Positions 24,829 through 35,289 of a DNA stretch of 64,000 nucleotides are shown in pieces. The position numbers and the translations under genes were made by a program. How positions within the stretch are numbered: the stretch's first letter is position 1; every line of letters begins with the position of its first letter. The DNA comes from Dendrophyllia cribrosa (Eukaryota > Cnidaria > Anthozoa > Scleractinia > Dendrophylliidae): contig JAJLRJ010000005.1 in the NCBI GenBank assembly GCA_024195265.1, forward strand, positions 23,247,355-23,311,354. Reading direction: 5' to 3'. The notes under the pieces were generated by a model that saw nothing but the letters and a program-made list of their open reading frames with translations, had not been told where the DNA came from and searched no databases.

Positions 24829-26337
24829 AAAGTCCTCGGGGAATTGGCGAAGCGAGAATGGTCCAGGGCAGAAACATTTGCCCTAGTTCAATACATTTGC
24901 CTGTTTTGGGACGATGCTGGTTTGGACAAATGGCCAATGCAGAAGGAACCTGAGTTTTGGAATGCTTGTGCCAGTGTGGTCAACAAGACCTGCAATTCTT
25001 CAAGAACAGGTTTGTCAAAATTTGATAACAGTGCTGTTTATTTTGTTTGGTTATATTAATTTCACACGTCAATTGAATTGCTGTCATAAAGCTCATTATC
25101 ATGTGCCCCCCTCTTTCTGTCCTTAAATTTTATTACTTTATTGTATTTTTTTTGGTTTTGGCTGAATGATTTTTACATACCAGGCCATGTATTAAATGAA
25201 ACCTGTTTATTTTTGCTTATTAATAAAACTAGTGGATGGCAATGTTACATTGAAGTTTCCCCTGTAGTTCAAATTCTTGGTATATTGTTTCCTGAAGGTT
25301 CATCTTGTCGAACAAGAGTAACAAAACACCTTTCCCGGCAGTTCAAGTCTTTGTCAGAGGCTGAAGATGCATTTGAGATAGATTACATGAACAATGCCAT
25401 TGATTATGAAGCAGACAGCCGAGCAGACAACATAAGCACTCCACAAAGACCTATGGCTGGAGCTACCATGCAAGATTACCCCTTGTCACCCATCTTCCAC
25501 TGTTCCCCATCCAAAGATGCGCGGCCACTGGCATCAAGTGTTGGTGATGTCGTTCAGGATTTTGTGGCGCATTTTAAAACCACAATGTCTAACAGATTAC
25601 GAACACAGCTTCTTTCCCATCTGTTAAAGGTTACCATCGTGGATAGTGAAGGGCTCGATTTCTTTAAATTTGTAAACAGAGATTTCCTTTCAACAAGTTT
25701 AAGTGCCATGAAAACTTTGTTTACCAATGGTAAACAAAACTTAATTTACCATTTCAGTAAGTGCTTTGAGGGTTCAAGTCCCCGAATGCCTGTAAACCAA
25801 ATGCCATTTGGTTTGTTGGATTACAACATCCGTTTCTTTTCAAAGGGAAGCACACAAAACCTTGGCATCGAGGAACATTATGCTTCATGGCTTGAAACAA
25901 TGTTTTCGCATTTTGGTCACAAGTGGCTATGCCTCCATAGGGGACCAGCCTGGCAATATGAGGTTGAATTGGAGACAGAGGCTGAGGATTCCTTGCTGGG
26001 TCCAGTGGATGATGCCAGTACAGAGGATTCAGTGAAAGATTTTGATATCGTCCAATGTGCACTGCAACAGTCTTCACTGTGCTTAAATGATTTAGACTGG
26101 TCAAGTGACACTGTAGATGATATCATCAACCCCGAAAGCTCACTATCAGAGAATGCTGCCTCTTCTTCAGAAGAGGTTAGTCATGTTCCACATTTGTGGA
26201 CTCATGTATGCAAGAGTCAACAGCAGGAGATGGAACTGGGTTTAGTATCTTCTCAAGAAATGGAGAAAATTCATGGTATTCAACCCACTGCCCATAGTAC
26301 AAGACGAAATCCTGGGATGTACAGTATGATACATTGA
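24829..26337 (+). CDS. Probable MADF/Myb-like DNA-binding protein, two exons
   Basis: Exon 1 (to 25009) encodes a tryptophan-spaced helix-rich segment, ELAKREWSRAETFALVQYI..FWDDAGLDKW..EFWNACA, that resembles MADF/Myb-SANT DNA-binding domains. Exon 2 starts at 25298 after CCTGAAG and is phase 1, which fits exon 1 exactly, and runs to TGA at 26337. It is acidic in the last third and contains phrases like NMPFGLLDY-type segments of unknown meaning. The start is unclear: an ATG at 24823 (ATGAGTCAAAAAAG) is one base out of frame, so either an A is missing from that run or an upstream exon supplies the start. Likely a nuclear factor, possibly transposon-derived. Confidence 0.5.
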
Positions 26338-26917
26338 AGGTTGGTTTCATACTTGTATTTTATTGTTAGATTTTTCTACCTACAGTAGGTTATGCATGAC
26401 ATTATTAAGATTTGTTTCACATGTTGCTTTGATCTCAATGCCCATAATAAACCTGTTGCTTTGTCAGTTAACCTATCCAGGTAACATGTAATATTACCAT
26501 CGAGTGTATTCCCCTGAGTTCACTGATGAACCTGTCATTACTTAACCAAGTTTTAAATATGCTAAAATTGAACATGAGGCGGTTATGCCTTCAGCTCCCC
26601 ATTTACCTTTTTTTTCAGACAATGACAGTGGGACCACCAATTTATTTCTAGAACACTTCTCCTATTTATTTTTTGGTTTGAGTAAAATCCGAGCAAAACA
26701 GAAAAACTACCCACTCAACACTTGTTAGAGTGATTTAGGTAAAGCAAGATGATGCTGATCAAAATGTTTTATTCCAGCTTATCACTGACCCTTTTTTTTT
26801 TCCTTTTTTTTTTCTCGAGTGTAACTGGAACTACTAAATTTTTCTTTAATCTAAAAAATATGTAGTTTTAGTTCGTTTGGTTCTAGTCTTATGTAATAAA
26901 TATTGGCATTAAAATGT
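26338..26917. other. Intergenic 3' regions of two convergent genes
   Basis: AT-rich, T-run at about 26788-26812, no gene seen. Contains AATAAA-type signals on the plus strand (near 26445, CCATAATAAACC). Confidence 0.4.
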
Positions 26918-27739
26918 TCACTTCACTGTACAACTTGCTTTGACCACTTGCTTGTCCCATGTGCCACGCTTAGTGATATTAATGGTGAGGTAAAAACTTA
27001 TCATAAGAAAAGTAGTAGAAAACCGAATTTTTTTAACAGTCGCCTCAAGTGTTGGATCCTTGAGCAAAGGATGTAAGAATTGAGTTAATTCACGAGCTAT
27101 ATAACCTACTTTCTCATAAATGGATGATGACATAATATGCACAGCAATGGCGTGTTTGTCAATTGGATTGTCTGGTTCGGCCTCAAGTTTTTCAAAAACA
27201 GGTCTGTTGTGTTCATTGAGATATTCATATGCCTCCTTTAGAGCATTCTGCCTCGATCCGGAATAGCAAGTTCCTAGAACTTTAAATGGCAAACAATGTG
27301 TTTTAACTTCAGCAGATTCATCCGTCTTGTCTAAGTCATGGCTGTCTTCAGGGTCCTGATCATCTGCAGACTCGTGATCATTAGGGACTGCGGGTGAATT
27401 GTGACATGTCTGACTTGTTTTAATGGGGACAAGTTTCCACAGCACTGTGTAATTCTTGCCTTGTACTTTTATTTGACAGTGAGAGGTACACATGAATTTC
27501 CCTCTCTGAGTATTGGCCACTGCACTTTTTTGGATGACACCATCCAAAATCTCTGTGTTAATTTTGAATAGAACTCTTGCAAATTCCAGTTTAATTACAG
27601 GAAAACAGGGAATTTTCCATTGAAATGAAGAAAACCTCTCAATGTGGATGATTGTACACTGCATCTCTTGACACCTGTCACCATCACCTAATAATAAGAG
27701 AATGACTGTTAAAAGAAATAATGAACTGTCAAAATACAA
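26918..27739 (-). CDS. HIRAN-domain protein (last exon or exons)
   Basis: The C-terminal half carries a HIRAN domain: HCLPFKVLGTCYSG, LEAEPDNPIDKHAIAVHI, then VGYIARELTQFLHPLL. HIRAN domains bind the 3' end of single-stranded DNA and occur in fork-remodelling enzymes and in many free-standing proteins. Ahead of it lies an acidic serine/aspartate linker (NDHESADDQDPEDSHD). An acceptor-like TTATTAG before GTGATGG near 27690 suggests that the hydrophobic residues upstream are intron and that at least one 5' exon is missing. It faces the MADF-like gene tail to tail. Confidence 0.65.
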   Translation of the reverse strand: MYFDSSLFLLTVILLLLGDGDRCQEMQCTIIHIERFSSFQWKIPCFPVIKLEFARVLFKINTEILDGVIQKSAVANTQRGKFMCTSHCQIKVQGKNYTVLWKLVPIKTSQTCHNSPAVPNDHESADDQDPEDSHDLDKTDESAEVKTHCLPFKVLGTCYSGSRQNALKEAYEYLNEHNRPVFEKLEAEPDNPIDKHAIAVHIMSSSIYEKVGYIARELTQFLHPLLKDPTLEATVKKIRFSTTFLMISFYLTINITKRGTWDKQVVKASCTVK

Positions 27740-27965
27740 ATGTTTTTCCCTTTAGCAATAAAGAGATATTTTCTTGTAGTAAGGATCGTTAATTTAGATT
27801 TAAGTCGACACAAGGTTGATTGTAACTGTTACATTACTTTGTGAAGGGGGCATGGCATATTATTATTTTTTTATTCAGACCATTCAATTGTTAAAAAAAA
27901 ACATATTTCGCCTGTTTTGCTTTTTGTTTGGTCAGTGGATATTAAATTAATGCCTCCTCTCAGGA

Positions 27966-28030
27966 AGTGGGTTGAAAAACGAGGCGCAGCCGAGTTTTTT
28001 TTAACCCACTTCAAGGTGTTTGGAAATCTG
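27966..28030 (+). repeat. Short dispersed hairpin repeat, copy 3
   Basis: GTGGGTTGAAAAACGAGGCG..TTTTTTAACCCAC, a hairpin with A/T-rich arms; same family as 16409-16470 and 21166-21229. Confidence 0.7.
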
Positions 28031-28763
28031 ATGAAATACTGTGTCGAATGTTTGATATTACTTCTCAAACAAAATGAAGAACTATTGCAAACTTCATTGT
28101 TCTGCGGCATTGGCTCTTTCCTACATAGCTACTAGTTTTGCTTCTTTGATGAAGTTGCCCAAATACAATATCTTTGAAATATTGCATGTCGTGCGATTGG
28201 GTCTCAAAATACTTGAAACCTTAAAAAAAAATCAGACTTAGTGCACGTTGAACCTTAACTTTTTAGCGGTTTTTGAGTCTAGGCCAATGAGATCACTAGT
28301 TGTAACAATGAAAAAGTTGACATTCCATCGTGCATTGCCGTTCAGCGCTATCCTTCTTATGCGGATCATTACTTAATTCCCTTTGTATTTTGGTCATGAA
28401 TTATCCATGCGTTTGAGAAGGTTGTTTCGTAGTGAGAAGTTGGCGTGTAGGAGCCTTTGATCTGTATAGCTGCTGTTATAACTGTACACTGAGAGCTTTT
28501 TGTCTTGAGACAGTTGAGTTTGTTATGAAATATAAATCAAATGATACCAGACTACTATATTTTGTACTAAAGGAAGACCGTGGAACATGCAGTCGTTTAA
28601 CTGATTAGCCAGCTAAATAAGTAAATTATTAGCGCTTTTACGGTTGCCAAGGAATAGCAAACATGAAAGAATATTTCCTCGCTTGACTTATGTCATTTTC
28701 AAGAGTTTGTTAATCAAAGTCCATAAAAAAGCCAAACTGAATTTCATTTTATTAAAAAAAGAA
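28031..28763. other. Spacer without a convincing gene
   Basis: AT-rich, no recognisable exon. Confidence 0.4.
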
Positions 28764-28772
28764 CATTGGAAA

Positions 28773-28943
28773 GGGTGTCAGTAAAACGCGGGGTCGGGGC
28801 CGGGGTCGGGGTGGGATTAGGTCTAGGATTAGGTATGGGATTAAATATAATCCCTTTACCTAATCCTAACACTATGCCTAATCCTAGACCTAATTCCACC
28901 CCGACCCCGACCCCGGCCCCGATCCCGCGTTTTACTGACACCC
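28773..28943. mobile_element. 171-bp palindromic MITE with 9-bp target duplication
   Basis: Terminal inverted repeats GGGTGTCAGTAAAACGCGGG / CCCGCGTTTTACTGACACCC are flanked by CATTGGAAA on both sides (28764-28772, 28944-28952). Almost the whole element is one palindrome, with G-rich left and C-rich right arms (GGGGTCGGGGCCGGGG) and inner GGATTAGG repeats. A 9-bp duplication fits Mutator-like elements; the superfamily is inferred. Confidence 0.88.
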
Positions 28944-29115
28944 CATTGGAAAGCACCGCTAAGGAGTTGAAGAAAGAATACAACAGACTTTTCCGCCACC
29001 AACTTTATTCAGTATTATAGCTACAAAAGAAAAATGTCTGCAAACCCTACCAAATAGAAAAAGGGGGAATTAATTTGTATTGATAGCAGGTCCATTGCAC
29101 TATTGCCGTTCATAG

Positions 29116-29322
<207 letters not shown>

Positions 29323-29572
29323 TAATAAAACAGAACTACTCTTTATTCTCCTAAGAGCCCCAGTAGCAATTTAACATACAAGATATTCCCAAAAATTTTT
29401 ACCAGTTGGTCTTTTTCCCACTTTTTGTATCCACATTACCCACAGCTAAGTTATTGGAGTATGAATCATCGAGTTTACTACAAAGTCAAGGTCTATGATC
29501 TTGTTCCATATAATGTGTGGTTCCAGGAAATATCTATACTCTTCCCATACAAATTCATTGGAAATTCTGAGA

Positions 29573-29599
29573 GGGGGGGGGGGGGGGGGGGGGGGGGGG
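29573..29599. repeat. Poly-G run, 27 nt
   Basis: Uninterrupted G run followed by TCC. Such runs are hard to sequence, so the length is uncertain. Confidence 0.9.
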
Positions 29600-29840
29600 T
29601 CCAAAAGCCAAACATTTAAAGGAAAGTATGAGGGGTGGGGGAGGGGGGTTTAAACAAAAAACCTCTTGGGCGTACAACCTGGCATACAACCATATTTTAC
29701 ATTTCTGTATGAAAGAGTACTTGCGATGTTTGATAGTTCACAAAATTTAAACATCAGTATTGCACCTATCAAATAACAATTTGTTTCACTTATCTTTTTC
29801 ATATTACATTTTTTCACACTTGTTTCAGTTGAATTTTTTT

Positions 29841-31487
29841 TTATGTGACTATTATGGCAAAAGGATACTTTCCGCATAGATGCTGAACATCTGGGGGTGG
29901 ATCAGCCTCCCACTTCTTAAGAGAGACTGTGGAGCAGGTACCCAAATCAAATACTGTTTGATGTTGCAACACTGCCTTTGACCTTGTCAAAACATTTTTT
30001 GTATTCCTCTGAAGCTCCCTTTGTCGTCAGCAACTCCACAAGATCTCCTCCTGAAGCAACCATTTGAAAAGCCCTTTGAATACCAATACCTTTAACATTC
30101 CTTAGGTAATCACAGCCTGCAACAATGCACATTTGCTGAAACCGATTCATGCTTAACTTCAAACCTTCCAATACTTCTGTCAAGATAAAAAATTCACCAT
30201 CTCCACTCATAGAAGCCTTGACCATTACCTACCCAAAAAAGATAGAACACTATTAGCAACTACAGAATACAGGGCCACTTTAGTCCATTTCAGTTCCATT
30301 TGTAAGAACTGTTTATAGAATAAAACATAACGTAGAAGACACTATTGTTATTCAATGAGATGCAAAATTAATAAGTAGCCCTGTATTCTGTAGTTTAGCC
30401 CAATATTGTTTTTGAAAATGTTTGTATTTGTCTGAATCATATAAGCTTACTAATAACATCTCATGAAATAAACAGATCGAGAAAGGTCCCATTTGGTTCG
30501 TAGCTTAGGATTGCAATAATTTTTAAGAGTAAGGTTAATTAAGCTTAAGCAGGTGGAAAAATAAAACAAGCATCGAATATACAAACCTTCTTGCAACCAT
30601 ATGCCAAAAGGTCTGAGTCTTCTGTAATAGCGAAATCTGCATACCCGTTAGCAAGCAGGAAAGCTATCTGGGCGTCAGACTCGTACGGCGAAACGATATA
30701 ATTCACATTTTCTGACAAACAAACCTTCAGAAGAAAGAAAGAGTGGACAACTAAATATTTCAAGATATGTAAGCTTATGTACGTGTTTATATTCATCGCG
30801 ATGTAAGCTGATGGATATAAAAGCTAACAAGTGTTATACCTGGTTATGCACTTACACAACGCAACCTTTTGAGAGAATCGTAAAACAAGAAGAAACACTC
30901 ACATTAATACAAGTGGTGATATCATCGAAGGTGATTGACACTGCTTGGCCGAGCAGCCTGTTGTTTTCTTCCAGAGACAAATTTCGTTCGTCTGCTCTAG
31001 TGAGAAGCTTTTCTCTGTCTCTGTTTTGGAATAGTAAATTAAGATGCATAATAAGACTATTTGATGCTTGTGTAATGCATGTTAGTTCGAATGGATTTAA
31101 CTTATAATGAACAACTTTCTCACCTTCGCCTTCTATCATCTTCGTTTGCTTTAGCTGGCAAACGAAACCCATCAAATACTACAAATGGCGTTATACCAGC
31201 TTCCTTAACTGCTCGTACGTACCCTTGAAATATACTACCGCACCTTAAAAAATAAAACGACCATTACGTTTTATACGCTGAAAGAAAACAGCTGAAGGAA
31301 GATAGCAAGAAGCTGAACTATGACACAAAAATTCTCACCTTCTCAACTTCCACTTTGAGATAGACACATATAAAGCCTTGTGTAGCCAACACGAAGCATC
31401 TACAGCCGCAGTTTGACTTGAAAATTCGCGGAAATGAACTTTTCTTTTAAAGTTTTTCAGAAACGGCCACAGACAGTTAATACCCAT
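29841..31487 (-). pseudogene. EXO1-like 5' flap/exonuclease gene with a late frameshift
   Basis: Five exons: 31487-31339, 31243-31124, 31020-30903, 30724-30587, 30228-29947; all junctions are GT..AG and in phase, giving 268 codons to TGA at 29947. Exon 1 starts MGINCLWPFL, the XPG/Rad2 N-terminal motif, followed by AVDASCWLHKAL. Later come FVVFDGFRLPAK, VSPYESDAQIAFL, ITEDSDLLAYGCKK (metal-binding acidic residues) and MCIVAGCDYL..GIGIQRA (helix-hairpin turn). These are the N and I regions of an EXO1-type nuclease acting in mismatch repair and end resection. Near 29974, one surplus base (AAAGGCAGTG) switches frame; family-like sequence (HQTVFDLGT) goes on in the next frame to TAA at 29841. No further C-terminal part is seen, so it is far shorter than usual EXO1. 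Confidence 0.8.
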
Positions 31488-31897
31488 TACGAGCTATTAC
31501 GCATTCAGAGGCCGAGATGTTCACTCGACCGCGCTCCGAATGCAAATGACCAAATTTTGAATTTCAACCATGATGCAACGTGATCCCAGTACGCACACCG
31601 CCTGGCTTAGATGAACGAGATAAGCCACTAATCACGTGTTAGAAAAGTACACAAAGGGACGGGGCGTTCTGATCGCCTGCCAATCAAAGGATAGAGACTG
31701 ATGCACGGTAATCAGTTTTGGAAATCAAAGGTTATCGAACGTAGTTTCCAATATTCCCTAAGTTGTTGGAATTATTTGAAGTTATTCATATTTCACACAC
31801 TTGGCGTTATCACACTAACGTGATTTGAAAGTTACAGTGGACGTTCGCGCGGTTCGCGGTTTACGCGGTTATTTCTTTGCTAATAAAGTCGTTTGCG
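31488..31897. promoter_or_regulatory. Shared head-to-head promoter region
   Basis: The 410 bp between the ATG of the EXO1-like gene (31487, minus) and the small exon at 31898 (plus). It is richer in CpG than the flanks (e.g. GTTCGCGCGGTTCGCGG at 31843-31859), as expected for a bidirectional promoter. Confidence 0.45.
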
Positions 31898-32011
31898 ATG
31901 GATTTGCTGCAGGAATATGAAAGTAGTGATTCGGAAGGGACAGATATTTCTGAGAGCACAAACATTGACCTTAAAGCTAGCGACAAGGGTGCTTCAACGA
32001 GTGTTCTAAAT
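31898..32011 (+). CDS. First coding exon of an unidentified gene
   Basis: ATG at 31898 gives MDLLQEYESSDSEGTD, an acidic serine-rich start common in nuclear proteins; 38 codons end at CTAAAT|GTGAGAG, a good donor, phase 0. The following DNA is retroelement debris and no second exon is seen in the window, so the rest is either further right or lost. Confidence 0.45.
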
Positions 32012-32039
32012 GTGAGAGCTGTTCGACAAGTGTATTTAA

Positions 32040-32410
32040 TCAACTATAGTATTCTATTCTCACCGGTCTCACCTGTCCTATTTGAGTTATGGGCAATCTG
32101 CCGGAAGCCTTCGACCAATAATGCGAAATAGAAACAGTCTAGAGAAAAGGGGAAAAAAAAAGGGTGGGGGAGGGAAAGGTAAAAGCAGGTCGAAGGCGAC
32201 CGAGAGAGGAGGATAGGAAAAACCGGTAAGAACAAGATACAAAAGGGAGAACTATAGAAACGGCATTCACCCTAGACAATTTTAGTCAAACTGGCAACAT
32301 GCTAATTTACTCACTCTCTTTTATAGGCGCTTGGGTGAGACCGCTGAGAATAGTATTCTATTCTCACCGGTCTCACCTGTCCTATTTGAGTTATGGGCAA
32401 ACTGCCTACG
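32040..32410. repeat. Two direct copies of a 60-bp retroelement-like motif
   Basis: AGTATTCTATTCTCACCGGTCTCACCTGTCCTATTTGAGTTATGGGCAA-type sequence occurs at about 32046-32097 and again at about 32350-32401. The first copy may be the edge of an inserted retroelement. Confidence 0.6.
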
Positions 32411-32916
32411 CCGAGAATCAATGCAAACAGCCACATGAACAGGCCAAAAGGCACGCACACCAAGAAAAATACCCAACACTCAAACATAAAAGGAAGAAAA
32501 CCCCAAAGCCAAAAACCGGCCCAAAAAATATGTGTATTCTGAGGCGCCATCCCTCGAGCCGCGGATAAAGGCGCACCGTCGGAGTGAACCCAGCGGGTAG
32601 AAGTCTGTGGTAGAGGATAATTAAGCGAAAGTTTAGCACGCTTAGTAGGGGGCTGAAAAAGAGAAAGAGAGAAAAGGGCAAACATGAGAGAAGGTGCGAT
32701 AAGAAAAAAAGAAAAAGAGAATTAGGGAAGAGAGGGAATTAGACTCCCTTTTAAAACTGCCAACCCAGAGCGGGAAAGAAAAGGGAACAAAAACTGGGTA
32801 GGGAGAAAGAGAAAAAAGAAAGCGCGCGCGCAAAGCTAAAACAGCAAAAAATAAACGAAGAAAGAAAATACAAGGGAAAGAAGCTTTTATAATTCTGAAC
32901 ATGGGCTACAAAATAT

Positions 32917-33228
32917 TTAAGGTATATGTAACATCAAAAGGCAACTTGTAACACAGCAAAAAAGCGAAGCAGAAAAACTATTGGGAGCTAGCATTGTCCC
33001 TGGTGCGAGGGGAACGCTGGTAGGGGAGGAACCTTCCCCTGGAGGGCCTCTGTCGCCTCTTAAAACACAACGGGGAGGTGTGGCCGGGGGCTCCACAAAA
33101 ATTACAAACGAGACGAGAGCTCTTGTCATTGGAACGTGACGCAGATTGTTGACGACTCTCAAGGGTTGGATACGTCTCGGTAGATTGGCAACCTGATAAA
33201 ACGAGGGGAAGATAACAAAAACGCGCAA
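32917..33228 (-). pseudogene. Retrotransposon gag remnant with CCHC zinc knuckle
   Basis: On the minus strand the frame encodes CNFCGAPGHTSPLC, a CX2CX4HX4C zinc knuckle, followed by a basic arginine-rich tail. Such knuckles bind RNA in retrotransposon Gag proteins. No polymerase lies nearby; the DIRS-like fragment at the right edge could be a relative, but that is not shown. Confidence 0.55.
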
Positions 33229-33378
33229 AGAAACGCGAAAAACAAGCTCCTATGTGAAAAGTAAACATAATCAAAACAAATACAAAACCGGCAGATGAAC
33301 AAAAGCCGGAAAATAAAAAGCGCAAAACAAAATAAAAGGGGCGACGCCACAAAACAAACACCATGAGGCAAAATAAGG

Positions 33379-34075
33379 CCAATTAGCTCATGGGAGAGCA
33401 ATACCTTTTGGGTTCTGCTCAGATACACAAAAAGGCGTGCGCCACAAAAACAAACACCATGAGTCAAAATACAGCCAATTAGCTCATGGGGGAGCATGAA
33501 ACCTTTTGGGTTTTGCTCAGACAAACAAAAGGGCGTACGCCAAAAAACAAACACCATGAGACAAAATAAGGCCAATTAGCTCCAAGCATGAAACCTTTTG
33601 GGTTTTGCTCAAACAAACAAAAGGGCGTACGCCAAAAAACAAACACCATGAGACAAAATATAGCCAATTAGCTCATGGGAGAGCAATAAGCCTTTTGGGT
33701 TTGCTCAAATACACAAAAAAGGCGTATGCCACAAAACAAACACCATGAGACAAATAAAGCCAATTAGCTCATGGGAGAGCATGAAACCTTTTGGGTTTTG
33801 CTCGAACAAACAAAAGGGTGTACGCCAAAAAACAAACACCATGAGACAAAATAAGGCCAATTAGCTCATGGGAGAGCATGAAAACCTTTTGGGTTTTGCT
33901 AAAACAAACTAAAATGTACGCAAACAAAACACCATGAGACGAAATATAGCCAATTAGCTCATGGGAGAGCATAAAACCTTAGGGTTTGCTCAAACGAACA
34001 AAAGGGGCGTACGCAACAAAGAACAAACCATAAGATAGAATAAAAAGAGATACGCTCATGGCGAGAGCAAAAATG
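33379..34075. repeat. Minisatellite, about 95-bp unit, seven to eight copies
   Basis: CCAATTAGCTCATGGGAGAGC recurs at about 33379, 33475, 33571, 33664, 33761, 33855 and 33950 (spacing 93-97), with a decayed copy near 34040. Each unit also has CCTTTTGGGTTTTGCTC and AAACAAACACCATGAGAC. Long frames across it on the minus strand are a by-product of the repeat. Confidence 0.92.
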
Positions 34076-35289
34076 TTATGGATTTTGCTAACACGAAATA
34101 AATGGGCGGGCTGAAGCAGACACACACAAACCTAGAGATAAAATAAAGCCCGTAAAAAACTGATAAAGGGAGCGAAAAATGTGAGGGATTCGCTGCCAAC
34201 AAACTAACAAACAACATGAAAACCTAAAACGCCACGAGGCAAAAAAGGAAAATAATATACGAAACGCGCAAATGGCAAGCAAAAGCAGAAAACACTAATG
34301 TGGCTAGCTTAAAATGTACCGGAGAGAAAGTACAAAAAGGGCGCAACGTGGAAACTAGCGAAGGGCAATGTAAAATCTAGTTGAAATATATTACAATAAA
34401 TTATTTCAAAAGATATGTACAAGAATGTAAGAGATGAATTTGATTAAATTAAAGGAGACCAAGAGAGAGGCCAGAAGACACACACTCACGCACTTGAAAA
34501 GGCAACCCACGGTACAACCAATAAAGGCGACCAAGTGAGAGGCCTGAAGACACACACATTCTAAAAGACACCACACAACCTACAAGCAATAATGTGACTC
34601 AATAAACTGAGACCCACCTACTTTTGGGTAACATAAAACAAAGAGGTGAAGCACTGATTGGGCAGCCCAAACACAAATCCTGATTGTTCAAAAAGGAAAG
34701 GAAGCAGATGCTACTGGAAAACAGAAACGCAGAAGTAAAAGAAGCATTTTCTCAGTCATTTACCAAGCACATTATTGGACTAGGCAACTGTGACTTAATA
34801 TTTATCCTTTGTAAGCTAGTCCAATGTTTCTGATCTCGCTGCCATCTTGTGGTCATTAGAGCGATTTTCACTGAGAGTCACTAAACCAAAACCAAAATAA
34901 TAACTCTGGCAAATGACAACAGACCCTAACGATCACTTAGTGCAAATACATGAAGCCAGTGTCAATCTCGAGAAGACATTTATGCATTTTTTTTTGGGGG
35001 GGGGGGGGGGGGGGGGGGGGGGGTTGGCTTTCCTTCTGATTGGATAAGAACATGGCATGAGATTTTTTAGCCAAACACAGTGAATAGAAATGCAAAAACA
35101 AAGGAATCGATAAATTACTTTCAAAACTCATTTGAAAACCGCTCTATTGTGAACATGATCTCGTGGAGGTTTCTTAACCTGGTTGATATGTAGATCATTT
35201 CAAAAGACATTTGGGATCAATGCTATTTTTAGAAAAAGGCGATGGTACATCTACTTAAATTGACAAGCTAGATAAGCTGAGCAAAGGAG
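34076..35289. other. Spacer with poly-G run
   Basis: No convincing gene. A 28-nt G run lies at 34996-35023. Short direct repeats (GGCGACCAAG.GAGAGGCC.GAAGACACACAC) occur at about 34456 and 34528. Confidence 0.5.

Noticed and set aside
28744..29020. Gly/Val- and Pro/Thr-repeat proteins on both strands around 28750-29000
   Set aside because: They are translations of the G-rich palindromic MITE, not genes.
32311..33972. Several hydrophobic minus-strand frames with repeated phrases between 32311 and 33972
   Set aside because: They come from a minisatellite and retroelement debris; the repeated phrases follow the 95-bp DNA unit and no stable protein features are present.
33379..34075. CRISPR array
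   Set aside because: The units are about 95 bp with no short conserved repeat plus variable spacer pattern, in a eukaryotic context.
34996..35023. Poly-G runs (also 29573-29599 and about 61128-61149) as regulatory elements
   Set aside because: Simple homopolymers of uncertain length; likely slippage or sequencing limits.
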